A program made the position numbers and the translations under genes. This document shows, piece by piece, positions 1 to 11,800 of a stretch of 64,000 nucleotides of DNA (position 1 is its first letter; the number at the start of each line of letters is the position of its first letter). Location: the NCBI RefSeq assembly GCF_000002985.6, contig NC_003281.10, positions 6,634,001 to 6,698,000 of the forward strand, in the 5' to 3' direction. Under the pieces are notes generated by a model. That model did no database searches and was not told the DNA's origin. It was given only the letters and a program-made list of their open reading frames with translations. The DNA comes from Caenorhabditis elegans (taxonomy: Eukaryota; Nematoda; Chromadorea; Rhabditida; Rhabditidae).

Positions 1-66
1 ATAAATAGCATTACAAAAGCACACTATCACAGAAAAACTTGCATTAAACCACGCAAGCCGTACCAA

Positions 67-72
67 TTTATT
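67..72 (-). terminator. polyadenylation signal of pdfr-1
   Basis: AATAAA on the minus strand, about 10 bases beyond the receptor stop codon at 82-84. The 3' UTR would therefore be very short, which is common in this genus. The cleavage site probably lies at or just beyond the left window edge. Confidence 0.55.
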
Positions 73-81
73 CTTTGTTTT

Positions 82-3000
82 CTACTCTTCATACCCTTCA
101 CGAAGAGGTGTCATTTCACCAGCCGATCCGTATCCATTATTGTTTGCATTCTTTTCTTCTTCCATCTGAAATTATCTTTTTACTACTCAAACAACTGTTG
201 ACACATCCTGCTGGAAATATACTCATATCAGCAACTAATTCTAACTTAAGCATTTTCAGCAAAAAACAGAAAGCTAAAAAAATGTATATTTGCAAATTCT
301 TACCACTGCATCTTTCATCAGCTTCGTCGTGGAATCATCGCTACCTTTTTTACTCCTTGACGGGAACGGAGAAAGTTTTCCAAACTCGTCAGCGTTATTT
401 GTCTGAAAATATTTTGGCTCAAGAGCTCAAATCTCGAGGGAATAACTAACCTGTGGTGCACTTGCATTAGCTGTTCCATTTTTTGCAGCATAATGGGATG
501 CGACGCTTCGTGATCCTCGTCGAAGTTCGTTTTGTGATTTATGGAGGAGTCGATACCGAGCATAGAAGGTCTTGAGGACGTGATTAACCTGAAAATAGTT
601 AGTGCGAGCCAATAATTGATAGAAAAGGCAACGAAATGTAGAAAAACCCTAGATTATGAAATGTTAATCGAAATTTTACATATTAAACAAACTGTTCTCA
701 ATACATTTATTGATTTTCAGAGCAGAAAATGATTTTTACCTCCTTGTTCGTAAAGCAATAAATACTGGCAACCATAAGTCCTTGATACATATAGGTGAAA
801 GAGGCGGTGTACGTCCAAACAGCAAATACCTGGCAAAATTTAGTCTTGCCATTCTTCAAAGACTGAATAAACTCACCATAATATTATCCCTAGTTGGTGC
901 AAACGGAATTGTTTGCATTATATTCGGAACACCTAACAGCGGCAATAACATCATTGCAGCTTTGACCGATTTTTTCAGACCTGCTTCAGACGTATTGTTA
1001 GATTCTCGAACTTTACTGTAGAGCACTCGAATGACATTACAGATGAAGAATAGATTTATCACAAGTTCTGCCATCCTAGGACCATCTAGAATCCAAAATT
1101 CTGGTTCTAAATAATAGGATCCTAAGCATCGTTCCACTTTGAAGTCTTTTTTGATGAGCACCACAAGTAGCCAGAGCATTGTGTGAACCAATGGGATACC
1201 TGGAAAAATGAAAATAAGTTGTTCAAAATTTATTAAAAACGTTACCGTATCCAGCAATGAAATAGGGTAACAATTTTGGCTCCGAGTTGAAAAATCCAAA
1301 AACAATTTGATTATTCAAATAAATTCCTTCTAAGAACATCCAACAAAACGTAACGGTTTTGAAATATTCCAAAAAGAAGAACATTCCTTCACAAACGATT
1401 GGCTGAAATTTGAATCAATTAATCAAGCTTAACGCTTTCACAACTAACCATAGTATTTATCGTTTTTCCTTCTGCTGAGTTCGTGTGAGGACCATTTTCA
1501 CCAGTGAATATTAAGTCAATATAGAGTACCAGCCGAAGTATTACAACCATAAGCATTGCAATCATTAAATGTAAGTGCAGCAGATTTCGGAATACTCGAA
1601 GCCGCCTGAAAAAACCATAGCATTTTAAAGTCTGTTGCTCATAGATTTAACATTTTAAGGCTTTCGCTTGGGCAATAAGCCTGCATAAATTTATACCCAC
1701 CGTTCGCCATTGATTCCGAACTTTATTTTTAAAAACAAACTACTTTTAATTTTTTTTGTATTTAAAATTTCAATTTTTCAGTCGAATACATTAAAATATA
1801 CCGACATTCGCCAAAAAAATTTGAAATAAATTAGCATGAATTAACTTTTTCTTTTTATTTCTACAAGTTACCTTTTATTTATCCGCATAACATTACTGTG
1901 GCATCACTAATTTTTGGGAAAACGAGGCGTAAGTTGCGCCGAGTCATAGTTTAAAGAGGTTGACTTTTTAAAATTGTAACTTTCAAAATTAAAATTGAAT
2001 TAAACACCCACCGAAAATACGAAAAAATTGAAATCGCCAATATCAGAGATACTAATGACAGTCCGAGTCCCACGAATTCCAGTTTCCTTGCATTTCGTGC
2101 TACTTCTTGAGCTATCTGAAAACACAAAATTAAAACTGAACAACTCTTCAATTTTTGATTCAAATTTACATTAAAAAAATTGTGAAAAGGCAAACAATTT
2201 GTGTGATGAATAAATGTGAAGTAGCAGGGTGAATTATACTAAAGAAAAGAGAAAACAACAAGAATAGCAGTGAAGAGTGTGAATTGTGAGTGAGAAAATA
2301 TGGAAAATGAGCAGCAAAAAATGGTGTGAATGTGTATTAAAATGTTCAAAAAGTGGAGCAAAACTGGTGAGAATTGAAAAATATTAATTGAAATAAAATA
2401 CCGTCAACGATTCGTTGTTCAAGTTCTGCATGATATATATGACTTCATCCGTGTAGCACATTGTGAAGTTCGTCCAACCGGGTAACGTCGGCCCCATCTC
2501 TCCAGCATTTCGTCCCGACCAGACTCCTGACACGTGACAGTCCTTTGTGATGTTTTCTGTGTAGAGGGTTACGGTAGAAATATTGGTAGAAGTGGTTGAT
2601 TGGTTGATTGGTTGAATAGATATAGATAGATACAAAATGTTTCTGTGTGTATGGTGTGTTGTGGTGGTGTACAGTACTTTGTGTTTGACGTGGCAATAAT
2701 GACGTAGCAACATATAGAAGAACAGACACATATGAAAGTACTAGGGATAGATTAAATAAAAAAAGAAATTGATAGATTAAAAAGTAGACATTGAACACAG
2801 AGCAAACTCAGGCAAAAGAGATAGTTAAACAGAAGTATTGGAAAAGAATGAAGTAGGTAAGCTTTTGAGTAATAATTTGCAAAACTCCGTACTTTTGCAT
2901 CTTCATAATCGATCTTGAAGCAGACGGTGAAATTGGTCCATCCCCAGGGATTCTCGTAGTGACCCGGCTTCTTTCCTGCCCATCGTCCAGTCTCGTCGCA

Positions 3001-4824
3001 CCGTTTTACAATGTATTCTGTAATCGGATGGGGAAGAAGAAGAACGTAGATCAGGTCGGTAAGGGATGAAGAATATAATGCAGGAATCGGATAGTTTTTA
3101 AAAAATTATTTTTTTCAAATGATTTTTCTTACTTTAGATTAAACTCGGCTCAGGAACTAATTTTTTTGTAGGAGAGTAACTTTAAAGTAAAAATTGAGTA
3201 AAAATTGACTTGTTGCTAGTAAAAATTGACTTGTTGCTGATCGCTGTGGATCGTGATATTTTTTATAAATACTCTGTGATATTGTGTCATTTCGATGAAG
3301 GCATCTAATGTTTGAACAGATTTACCAGTTAATTAGCTGTTCAGTTTTACTGAGGTTGCCTGGAAGGTAGGCAGGCAGTCATTTTCGCCTGACTATCTCA
3401 AAGTTAGAAAACAACTTTGCATAGAAATCTGTCAACTGAGCCAATCTTTTTTTTTCAAATTAAAAATTCAAACTTTTGAACATAGGAAGGTAGAAAGAAT
3501 GGGGTTAGTAACACAAACAAAGAAATCGATGAAGTTTTAAAATTACAATATTTTCATAAATATTTTAAATTTTAATTTTTAGCAAAGCAAAAGATCTTAA
3601 TGAACACAGGGGATGTATTTTAACAAACAGGGATTTTCAGCCAACATTTGAAATTGGGGAAGAATGGGCATTGAAGCATTAATTATAAATAAAGCGCAAT
3701 TACAAATTGTCAAGCTTTGCATTCCACATAGAAAAAATATTTAAAAAAGCCAAGCAATTGGATATGAAGAATTTTTTTGATTGCTTTGTTTCAAAGTCAT
3801 GCTTTTTTCAAATCAATTTTCTCATCGAAAAAAAACTAAATCAATGTTTCAAAACAAGTACACCATGCGTTCTATAGAAAAACGTCAGCCACCAGCGTTA
3901 GTCACTCTTCCAAAATTTGTTTTTATTAATTGGAAAAGGTAAATTTCAAAATACTAGACATACACTTAAAGGAAACCTAATTTTATATAATTTTCTACTA
4001 TCCCTATCAGCCCCGATAGCTTTTTTTCAAAGCTACCGTAATATTTTTTAATTGGAAAAATAGACTCACTGTTTGGGTCTAGGCCTTTCATATGCGGACA
4101 TTGTAATGTGACTGATGAATTTGCAGGTGTCGGCGGCCAACATAGTACTGTATCATACGTGGCATTACACCAAATTCGTGTATCATTTGGATCTGAAAAA
4201 GTACGAAAAATTATAAGAGCTCTTCCAAAAATATTTTTATAATTGTCAAGATTAATATAATTCTAGAATTGGAATTTAACATCATATCGAAATAAGTTAT
4301 CGATTTGTGAAAAAGTGTAAGAATGACAAAAAACTGATAAAAAATCTCACCTCGTTCAGGGAATAAATTGTTGTGATCAAGCATCTTTTTGCACAACTGA
4401 AAATTAGAAAGTTACATTGATTTGAAATGTTCAACCGTGTGTCTTGACGCTTTATCATCCAAGATTACAAAAATAAGACTCGGCTACTCACCGGATAAGA
4501 CTCTTCAAGAACATCCATTGCTTCGTTGAACGCCTGAACACTGGTCGACGCTAATACGTTCTGAAATTTTGGAATTTTTATCAGATAAGAAACTACAAAC
4601 TCCAAAAACTCATAGTCTAGGGCATTTCAAAATTTCAAATTAATTGATCTATAAGAGATGCACTAAACAACCCGAAATCATGTTTATCATTAGAATTGTT
4701 CTTCAACCAAAATAACAAATCATGTCATGCGTACTCTACTTACCCAACCAGATTCAACCATTTCGCTCAGCTTCGTCGAATTATCGAGAATCGAAACGTT
4801 GAACGGTGACGTGGCATCCGCCAT
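82..4824 (-). CDS. pdfr-1: class B (secretin-family) GPCR, probable PDF receptor, proximal isoform
   Basis: Plasma-membrane neuropeptide receptor of the secretin/PDF/calcitonin class, expected to couple to Gs and cAMP. Coding exons on the minus strand: 4744-4824, 4492-4560, 4351-4396, 4070-4192, 2893-3017 (or 2402-2556), 2012-2115, 1449-1605, 1246-1402, 877-1199, 740-829, 451-588, 304-402, 82-165. Every junction is GT-AG and phases match, giving about 531 residues (541 with the alternative exon). The extracellular domain has the six cysteines of a hormone-receptor module, including LCWPPTP. Seven hydrophobic segments follow, with family hallmarks WMFLEGIYL in TM3 and GLMVASIYCFTNKE at the end of TM7. 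The tail is basic, then Ser/Asn-rich, ending TPLREGYEE. The ATG at 4824 has no signal peptide but is followed by NVS and NST glycosylation sites. The class is certain; the name pdfr-1 rests on memory of C. elegans receptors. Confidence 0.85.
2402..2556 (-). CDS. pdfr-1: pdfr-1 hormone-binding-domain exon, version B (alternative)
   Basis: Exon of 155 bp with the same entry phase (1) and exit phase (0) as the exon at 2893-3017. It has a parallel layout: a cysteine in KDCHVSGVWSG, then GWTNFTMCY matching GWTNFTVCF in the other version. It adds about ten residues before TM1 (an acidic/Asn-rich stem with an NES glycosylation site). Including both exons in one transcript would break the phase, so they should be mutually exclusive. 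The donor GTATTT is weak. Confidence 0.75.
2893..3017 (-). CDS. pdfr-1: pdfr-1 hormone-binding-domain exon, version A
   Basis: Exon of 125 bp, entered in phase 1 and left in phase 0. It encodes the second half of the receptor's extracellular module: the fifth and sixth cysteines (KRCDETGRW and NFTVCF), a Trp-rich stretch and an N-glycosylation site NFT. The acceptor is TTACAG; the donor GTACGG is non-optimal, which fits regulated use. It is interchangeable with the exon at 2402-2556. Confidence 0.8.
3197..3238. repeat. 21-bp tandem duplication in a pdfr-1 intron
   Basis: Two exact adjacent copies of a 21-bp unit (3197-3217 and 3218-3238), beginning AGTAAAAATTGACTTG. A partial third copy lies just to the left. 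It sits in the intron upstream of the two alternative receptor exons. Confidence 0.7.
3352..3392. repeat. TGCCTACC-type dispersed repeat
   Basis: Contains GGTAGGCAGGCAG next to TTGCCTGGAAGG. Related cores appear near 16437-16460, 53858-53945 and 56262-56325. This simple GCAGGCAGGTAGG-type repeat is, from memory, scattered through Caenorhabditis introns; no function is implied. Confidence 0.5.
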
Positions 4825-4849
4825 GATATGAGTCAGTGATGAAGTTCTG

Positions 4850-7800
4850 GAAAGATATTTAAGTTATTTTGAAATATATTATTTTCGCTAACTGATTAAC
4901 TATCAAAACGTACAACAAGATATATTTTTAATTATTAAAGAACGTTCGCGTTAAATATGAAAGGTGAAAAATTATATCAAACTTTGCAAACATATATACG
5001 GAGAGAATCTTCAAAGAAAGTTATAAATTTAAATATGCAAGGACACAAAAAAAGATCATCTTAATCATATGATAAAGTAATGATAAGAATAATGTATTCA
5101 ACCAAAAAAATTGGTCTGGAATGATGACTTTTGGTTGGCGTTAGCCCAAAGAAAAATGCTCATTTCTTTCCAACTCTAATAGAGACCGGTTGACATTCGA
5201 TACGCAGATGCCCACAGACAAGAATCAAACAGTTGTCAGGAGCAGATAACTGACATGATATCAGGGCAAACGAAATTGAAGATTTTTTTGGTGGAAAGCG
5301 AGAGAATGAGAGAATGAGATATGGGAATGTTTCCGTGTGGGTTGAGGGTGATGAGTAGTTAAGGACCGGAAAAAAAAAACCTATAAATAACACATCAAAA
5401 GGTGTTGAGGTTCAACTCAATTTTGGGCGATTGAATTTTTTATAAGTACACACTATGCTTTTAACATGACGTTTCATTTTTGGACATCACATAGAATAAA
5501 GTGAAGTTTTTTTTCAAAAGATCAAAAAGATGAGGGTCGGTAAGTTATTATTTCCTTGTGACTCGCAAGATTAATAAATTTTGTCTGGAAGTCACCGATC
5601 ACCAACTCAAAAAATTTTATTGCAAAACGGTCACGTTTGTAGAATCAGGTAAAAATTGATCAAATGTTTGTATCGAAATCACTATTTTTTTGAAGTTCAA
5701 AAAAGCATTGATGTGCACTTCAGTCTGCCACATATCACTCTGAAATCTGAGATCTTCAAAGAAATAGTTGAAAACCGGTCAAAAATATCAAAAGTTATTG
5801 AATACTTCGGAAATATGTGAATGACAAACTATTATCTGGCAAGTTTTTCACCATTCATTTAATATTTAAAATGGGTTTTCAAGATTTTGCGATTTTGAGT
5901 AAAAAAACGTTGAGGCAATCACCTCGATTAAAAAATCAATTAGTTCAGATTTTTTGCATTTATCTTTTTTCGGAGATATTTTTCTGATGAGATGGTGTTA
6001 GGCGTTTTCGTGAAATACCTAGTTGCTATGACCTTCTTCCCTAACCAGCTTTATTGCGTGACATGTTCCTGAATGTTGTTAATCAAATATTTTATCTATT
6101 TTTTTTTTGAAGCCTGGTTAGATCTAAATTACAACTATAACTCCATCAAAAAATAGGAAAACTAATAAATCAAGTCAAAATGTTAGCAGTCTGGATATTT
6201 AAGAGCTCAGTCGTTCCGAAAATTTAATAACCCGCTGATTATAATTTGCGTTTCCCAAACAAAAAATGACGCATTTGCGTAGGAGATATTTATGTTAATT
6301 GTGGGAACTTTTTGATGGAAAAGGTTTGAAAAAAATGGACGAAGCCCCCACGCAACAACCTCCCACTGGGAGGAAGAAACCGTTAAAAATAACACATTTT
6401 TTGAAGAAAACGAGACGTTATAAGAGGTCATATTTAGATATTCATAGAAAAGAAGGCGAAAACGTCTCATTTTACTCAAAAACGGTGAACAAATATTGAA
6501 AAAAAGGGAAATTCCTAATTTTGAGAAGCTGTGCCTAAAGATCGTAATTTAGCAAAAAAATTCTGTAGAAGAAAAAGAAAACAGAACAGAAAATGGAAAA
6601 GTTTTGAAGCTCAAGAGATACTTATAAATATATTCATTGGTTTGTTTTCAGTTTCAAGACATTTGGAGGGTGGGAGGAGACAAATGAAAATAAAGAAAAG
6701 AAAATGGGAAGGCGTGCCCTAAGCAGAAGCATAGAGATTTGGTGAAAGAGAAAAAAGACAAGATATAAGAAAAAAAAACACTTAGTTATACAACAAAAAG
6801 CAATCGTGGAAATATTATAAAAAATACTCATATGAGGCTGTTAATATTTTATAGATGTTAAAAATTCTTAAACTTTTAGTTAGACGACTTGATTTTTTGG
6901 AAAGCCTATTCTAAAAATGTATCCTATGGAAAATGTATCTTAGAGCTAGTTTACTATATTTCCATAAATTTCAACTGTAACCTACGTAACTTGATTGTTG
7001 GTAGATAATGTTTGAATTTTTAAAATTTTGCCTCGAGCGATTTCTTTTTTCAAATGGCCAAAACTTGGCCTGTTTTTAACCCTATTTTTCTTAAAAACGT
7101 CTAGACCCGTCCGAAGTAATTAGTTTTTTGGGAAATACCCGACGGCAAAACCAAGCATCATTTAAAACGAACTTGGAACATAAAACTTTGTGGCGTTTTA
7201 ATGAATTATGGAAAAGCAAAGAAAAAGATCAGAGAAAAAGGTTTAGGAGGGGGAGAAATCAAGGTTAAAATGCAATGAGGCGCGAATGAGCCCGTCCTTC
7301 TAAGAATGACGAGGGTCGAGAAAGTAGGGGAAAAAAGTGTAAAAGAAGAGAACAAAATTTCCAGAGATAAAATTTTGAGAAGATGTGACTTTCTCTTATT
7401 CGTTTTTTTTCTCTGAAAATCTTTTTTGTGATGGTGGTGTCCACTGAGTTTGACATGAACATATCAAGTAGAAGCCAGTCATGGAAAGTGGGGGAAAACA
7501 TATTTTTTGTGCCATTTTATAGAAATTCAAGTTTTCATTTGAGAAAATATATTTTTGGGTAATATGAGATGGGCTGATCAAAAATAAATTGTGGTTGTCG
7601 TCAATGATAATTAGTAAAAATTGCTTCGACAGTCCACGAGAACATTTTTTATATTAGTGGTGTTACAATGACAGTCCATAAAATAAAATTTAAAAAGAAA
7701 CAACAAAAAACTACTGAAAATTCTATTTCTTTTGATGTCAGGCACTTGATCGGTTTAGGGCAATCATGTTTCAAGCTAGATTTTTAAAAAGTTCAAATTG

Positions 7801-8220
7801 AGCAAGTAAAGGTCGCTGAAAGTAGTGAATTTTGTGTCAGGCTCAGACACACCATGATAAATTTTCAATGAGAAGATGAAACATTTCTCAGAATATTTTT
7901 AGGGTTTTCGGCAAGACTTCTAAAATTTTCTTCTAGAAATCGAAAGTTCAAGAGATTCTCACAAACATTCAAAATGAAATAATTTGGTTTTGGAAAGTAA
8001 ATCGATTTTTGATCTAAAATATTTGATAATCATTGTATACTGAAATATTAAAAAAAAATAAATAGAGTGGGAAAATCACACGACAAGTAAGAAAAGAAAA
8101 GGGAAGAAAAAGTTAATCCGTACCGAAAAATGTGTGATCATGGGAGACGGCTCACGAGTTCTCTCCAGAAAATCAAAAATATTCCTAACAAAGTTTAATT
8201 TTTACCAAAATTTTCACTGT
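4850..8220. other. pdfr-1 proximal 5' flank / distal-isoform intron
   Basis: No supported exon. The segment immediately upstream of the receptor exon at 4744-4846 (about 4850-5400) has pyrimidine-rich runs on the receptor strand, such as 5270-5330, and is the likeliest place for a proximal promoter. The proximal ATG exon itself is preceded by a CCAG acceptor at 4847-4850, so transcripts could enter by trans-splicing or from an upstream exon. The rest is AT-rich with no recognisable element; short open frames are low-complexity. Confidence 0.4.
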
Positions 8221-8224
8221 AAAA

Positions 8225-8400
8225 CCCTTGAAACTTTAGCGCGCGCTAAGGAACGACAAAAATGTGAGCGGAGCCCGTAATTTGTGTCCGGCTCAACGAG
8301 CACAATTTGCGTGCTCCGCCAACGACTGGAGCCCTTGGAGAATGAGCACAAATTGCGGTGCCGGGGCCATGTGGAACCCAATCCAACGACCCCCAATCAG
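8225..8400. repeat. GC-rich island with palindrome, possible old repeat fragment
   Basis: About 175 bases clearly more GC-rich than their surroundings. It opens with the perfect 14-bp palindrome TTAGCGCGCGCTAA (8236-8249), and near-identical GAGCACAA(A)TTGC motifs recur about 45 bases apart. Neither strand gives a convincing exon with splice sites. Best read as a remnant of a dispersed repeat; a CG-rich regulatory block is the alternative. Confidence 0.35.
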
Positions 8401-8781
8401 TTGGCTTTTATCAGAGTTGGAAATGTCTGAATTTTTCTAAGAAGAGAATTCTCCATTCAACAACCATTGGCTTATTTTACCTAACTTAAATATCTATGAC
8501 GGTGAAAAAAAATTAAGAACAAAGGAATAAAAATAATAAGTGATGAAATAAAAAAAGGAAAGTAGTAAGGAGAAAAAGTGAGAGAAAACAGGATCGGATT
8601 AGCCCTATGAGCAATGAAAAAGCGTCAAGCACATACACACAGAGATGCTTGAAAAGAAGAAGAAGACGTTGCTTATTTTGATGGGATTCCCAGATTATTC
8701 ATATTTTCCACTTCTCTTTCACTAAATGCTTTTTGACTAGGGAAGAGGATGAGCATTACTCGATTTTCAGAAGAGAAAGGT

Positions 8782-8815
8782 AATTTCCGATTTTATTTAA
8801 AAAAAATCGGAAATT
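8782..8815. repeat. 13-bp perfect inverted repeat
   Basis: AATTTCCGATTTT and its exact complement are separated by 8 bases. The arms are AT-rich and there is no T-run pattern suggesting a terminator or small RNA gene. Probably a chance or mini-repeat hairpin. Confidence 0.5.
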
Positions 8816-11800
8816 GAAAACCTACCTGGTCGACCAGTCAAAAAGGAGTATTTTGATGTCAAAACTAAACACTTTAAAAAAGAAAAATCAAAGGTACATT
8901 TTTCTCTTGAGAAGAGATAATATTTCAGCTAGGGACTCGTACCCTAAATTTCTTAATAAAACCTTCTTATTCCCAATTAGGGGTTTTCAAAAAAAGGTAT
9001 CACAAAAATTTAGCTTAAAAAAGCTGACCTGTAATTTTTCATAAAACTTGTTATGAATTTTTTTTGAGCCGAACATGTTCCAAATTTTCCTCAAAAAATA
9101 TCCAAATCCTGAAAATAATCCCCAAAAAATTAGTAAATAAAATTATTATATAGATACTTTTTTTTAGACATTTATGGCTTCTTTTGCGTGGGAATTTTAG
9201 CTCAAAGGGCTTAACCTTCAATGTTCATGAAAGATCTTTATTCATACTTTTTGCGAGTTATTCTACAGTAGTCATCTACAGTAGTCAAAGTAAATACTTG
9301 AAATTTGGCAAGTTGAAACCCTTAAAGTTTGTAGTCACGTGGGAGTGGTCTACCGTCGAAAATTGAAAATTCGGAAAAGAGATTAGAAGGTAACGATGTA
9401 GAAAACAGGGAGAAGATTTAGTTTTTTGCCCGAGGCGCCCGGATTTTGAGTGAGAAAAAAGTGAAGGTGATGAAGAGAGTACGGATTTGATTTGATGGAT
9501 AATTTATGCAAAAACTCTCCGAATGAGCCAAGCTTTTCCCCATTTTTATTTCTTTCAACTGTTTGTTGCTATTGAAATTTGAAGTTGGAGTTTATGCTTT
9601 AGCAGGGCTTAATTTTTGATCATCTATCAAAATCATTAAATATGGAAAAAAGAGTGAGGTAAAGAAGGCGTCATTGAAAATTCAAAACTCAAAACTTGAA
9701 TAATAATTATAAAAATATGAGGTCGGAGATCAAATTATAAGACTAAATTTAAGCGGTTGGCCACTGAAATTTACATTTTAATTTATTTGGAAAACAAAAT
9801 ATTTGGAAAATGTAATATTTGAATTTAGCACAAGAGGCTCGTAACAAAGTGGCAGGCGTAGCCAAGATTCTATCAGCCATAATGACGTCACCTGAATGAA
9901 ACGCCTTTAAAGTTCACTGACATGAAACTGATATATATCCGATTTTTTAAAAGTTCAAAAACTGTTCTGTTGTAATTTCAGAGTCAAGAAAATTCTGTTG
10001 AAATTTAATTTTTTTTTCAACTTTCTGTACACCGTACGTATACGACGTACAAAGTTACTGAACGCATAATTGTATATTTAAGTTTTCATAAAAGGGACGC
10101 AAAAACCTCGAAAAATTCTTCTTTCATCAGAACATTTGTTTACAAGTTATCAGTAACCCCAATGACTACCAAGAATTATTACCAATATAAAATGCTTGAA
10201 ATTAGATTTCAAATAGCATTAATCAATTGACCAGGAAAAATGTGGCTGGAAAAACTTAAAAACAAGCCAATTTTTGAATCAGAAATGAGGGGTAAGAGAG
10301 GGAAAAAGAGATGGAATGGAATAAGAACTCGAAAATCAAAAATAAAATGAAATGCTTCTTCTTTTTCATCTTTTTTTTCTAGATGCTTTAAAAAGTAAAA
10401 TTTGATCAAAGTTGCACAATAGTAGAGGGAATTTGAATTTTATTTTGAAAAAAGTTCTCGTTGTCTGATCGACACATACTCTTTTGAAGAATATGACGAA
10501 CATAAACCGCACAATTATTTTTAGAAGCTATTTTCATTTTTCTAGTCAGAATTTAAGCTTAAACTTCAAGTGAATAATTCCCAAGAGGCATAAGAAATGT
10601 GAAGAGAATCAGAGAAAATGAGTAATTTTTGATGAAAAATTTAGACGAAGAGCTAAACAAAATGATGACTGAACAACAAGAGCTTTTTGGGAAATGAACT
10701 TTTTTGGAGCAGCTGAAACAATTAGGAAATTTGGAAAATAATTTTTAGTGGAAGAGGTTTTGATACGATTAGAAAAAGTTTTTAGAACTTTTGAAATCTA
10801 TTTCACTAAAAAATTTCTAGCTCTCAGAAATTTTAAAAATTTTAATTGTTCACTACTAGAAGCCATTCAAAATCTTTATTACGATACAAGAAAAGATTAG
10901 AAATTTAATTAAAACACAACAAAATATCTCTAATTTTTTTTGAAATATGGACATTTTGACAGCTGAAATACTATGAAAAATATAAAAATTTAAATGAAAT
11001 AAATTGAATCACATCATAGATTCATAGATCTTTTGGATAAAAAAGTTTTCAGCGAAATTTGTAAAGATGAAAAGATACATTATATACATTTTCAAGTAAT
11101 CAGAAGTTTTCAAAAATTTGAAAATCAGAATAAATTTAAGGATTAACTGAACTTTAAAATGTTCTGTCACTGCTATTTTGAGCTGAGTTCAGAAGTATAA
11201 TAACTCTAAAAGAGAACAAAAACTGGGTATGTTCAACTCGCATAGAAATGCACATTTTTTCGTAATTATGACTTTAGAATTATATCCTTTTCGCGGTATA
11301 ATAGAAAAATAAAGTTTTGCCAATGACGACAAACTGAAGGTTTAATTTCTTGTTTTTTGTTGAAAAAATCAAGAAATCGAGACATTTTTCATGGAACATG
11401 AACACATGGATACATCAAAAATGCCCACGCAGAATGGAACAAACTGGAAAAATGTCACAACAACAAGAGGGGGCAAGAGCGGGAGCAGTTTAATTGAATT
11501 TACAGCTTACTCTCTCCTTCCCAACTCTATCACAATTTCTGACTTCTCAATCGCCGAGTACTTGATGATTTTATTTTTTCTTCTTGTTCAGAACTTGAAA
11601 TGTACTAATGATTTTTTGTTCAACTTGAAATAAGTTGAAGATTGAAAAAATGTTCAAAGCACAATTCGTCTCATTTTTATTAATTTAAAAAGGAAATAAA
11701 AGTGGAAAAATAGGGCAAATTGACGGGTTGACATGGTGAATTTTCTAATTTATTTCGGGAAACTAAATAGGAAGAAAACGAAAACGAAGAAATTGAAAAA

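Noticed and set aside
75..449. Plus-strand 124-codon open frame over the receptor 3' end
   Set aside because: It is the antisense of the receptor's last exons (82-165, 304-402) and intron; no splice logic on the plus strand.
2445..2798. Minus-strand frame of 117 codons overlapping the alternative receptor exon
   Set aside because: Wrong frame relative to the conserved GWTNFTMCY reading; the upstream part is CA/TG simple sequence.
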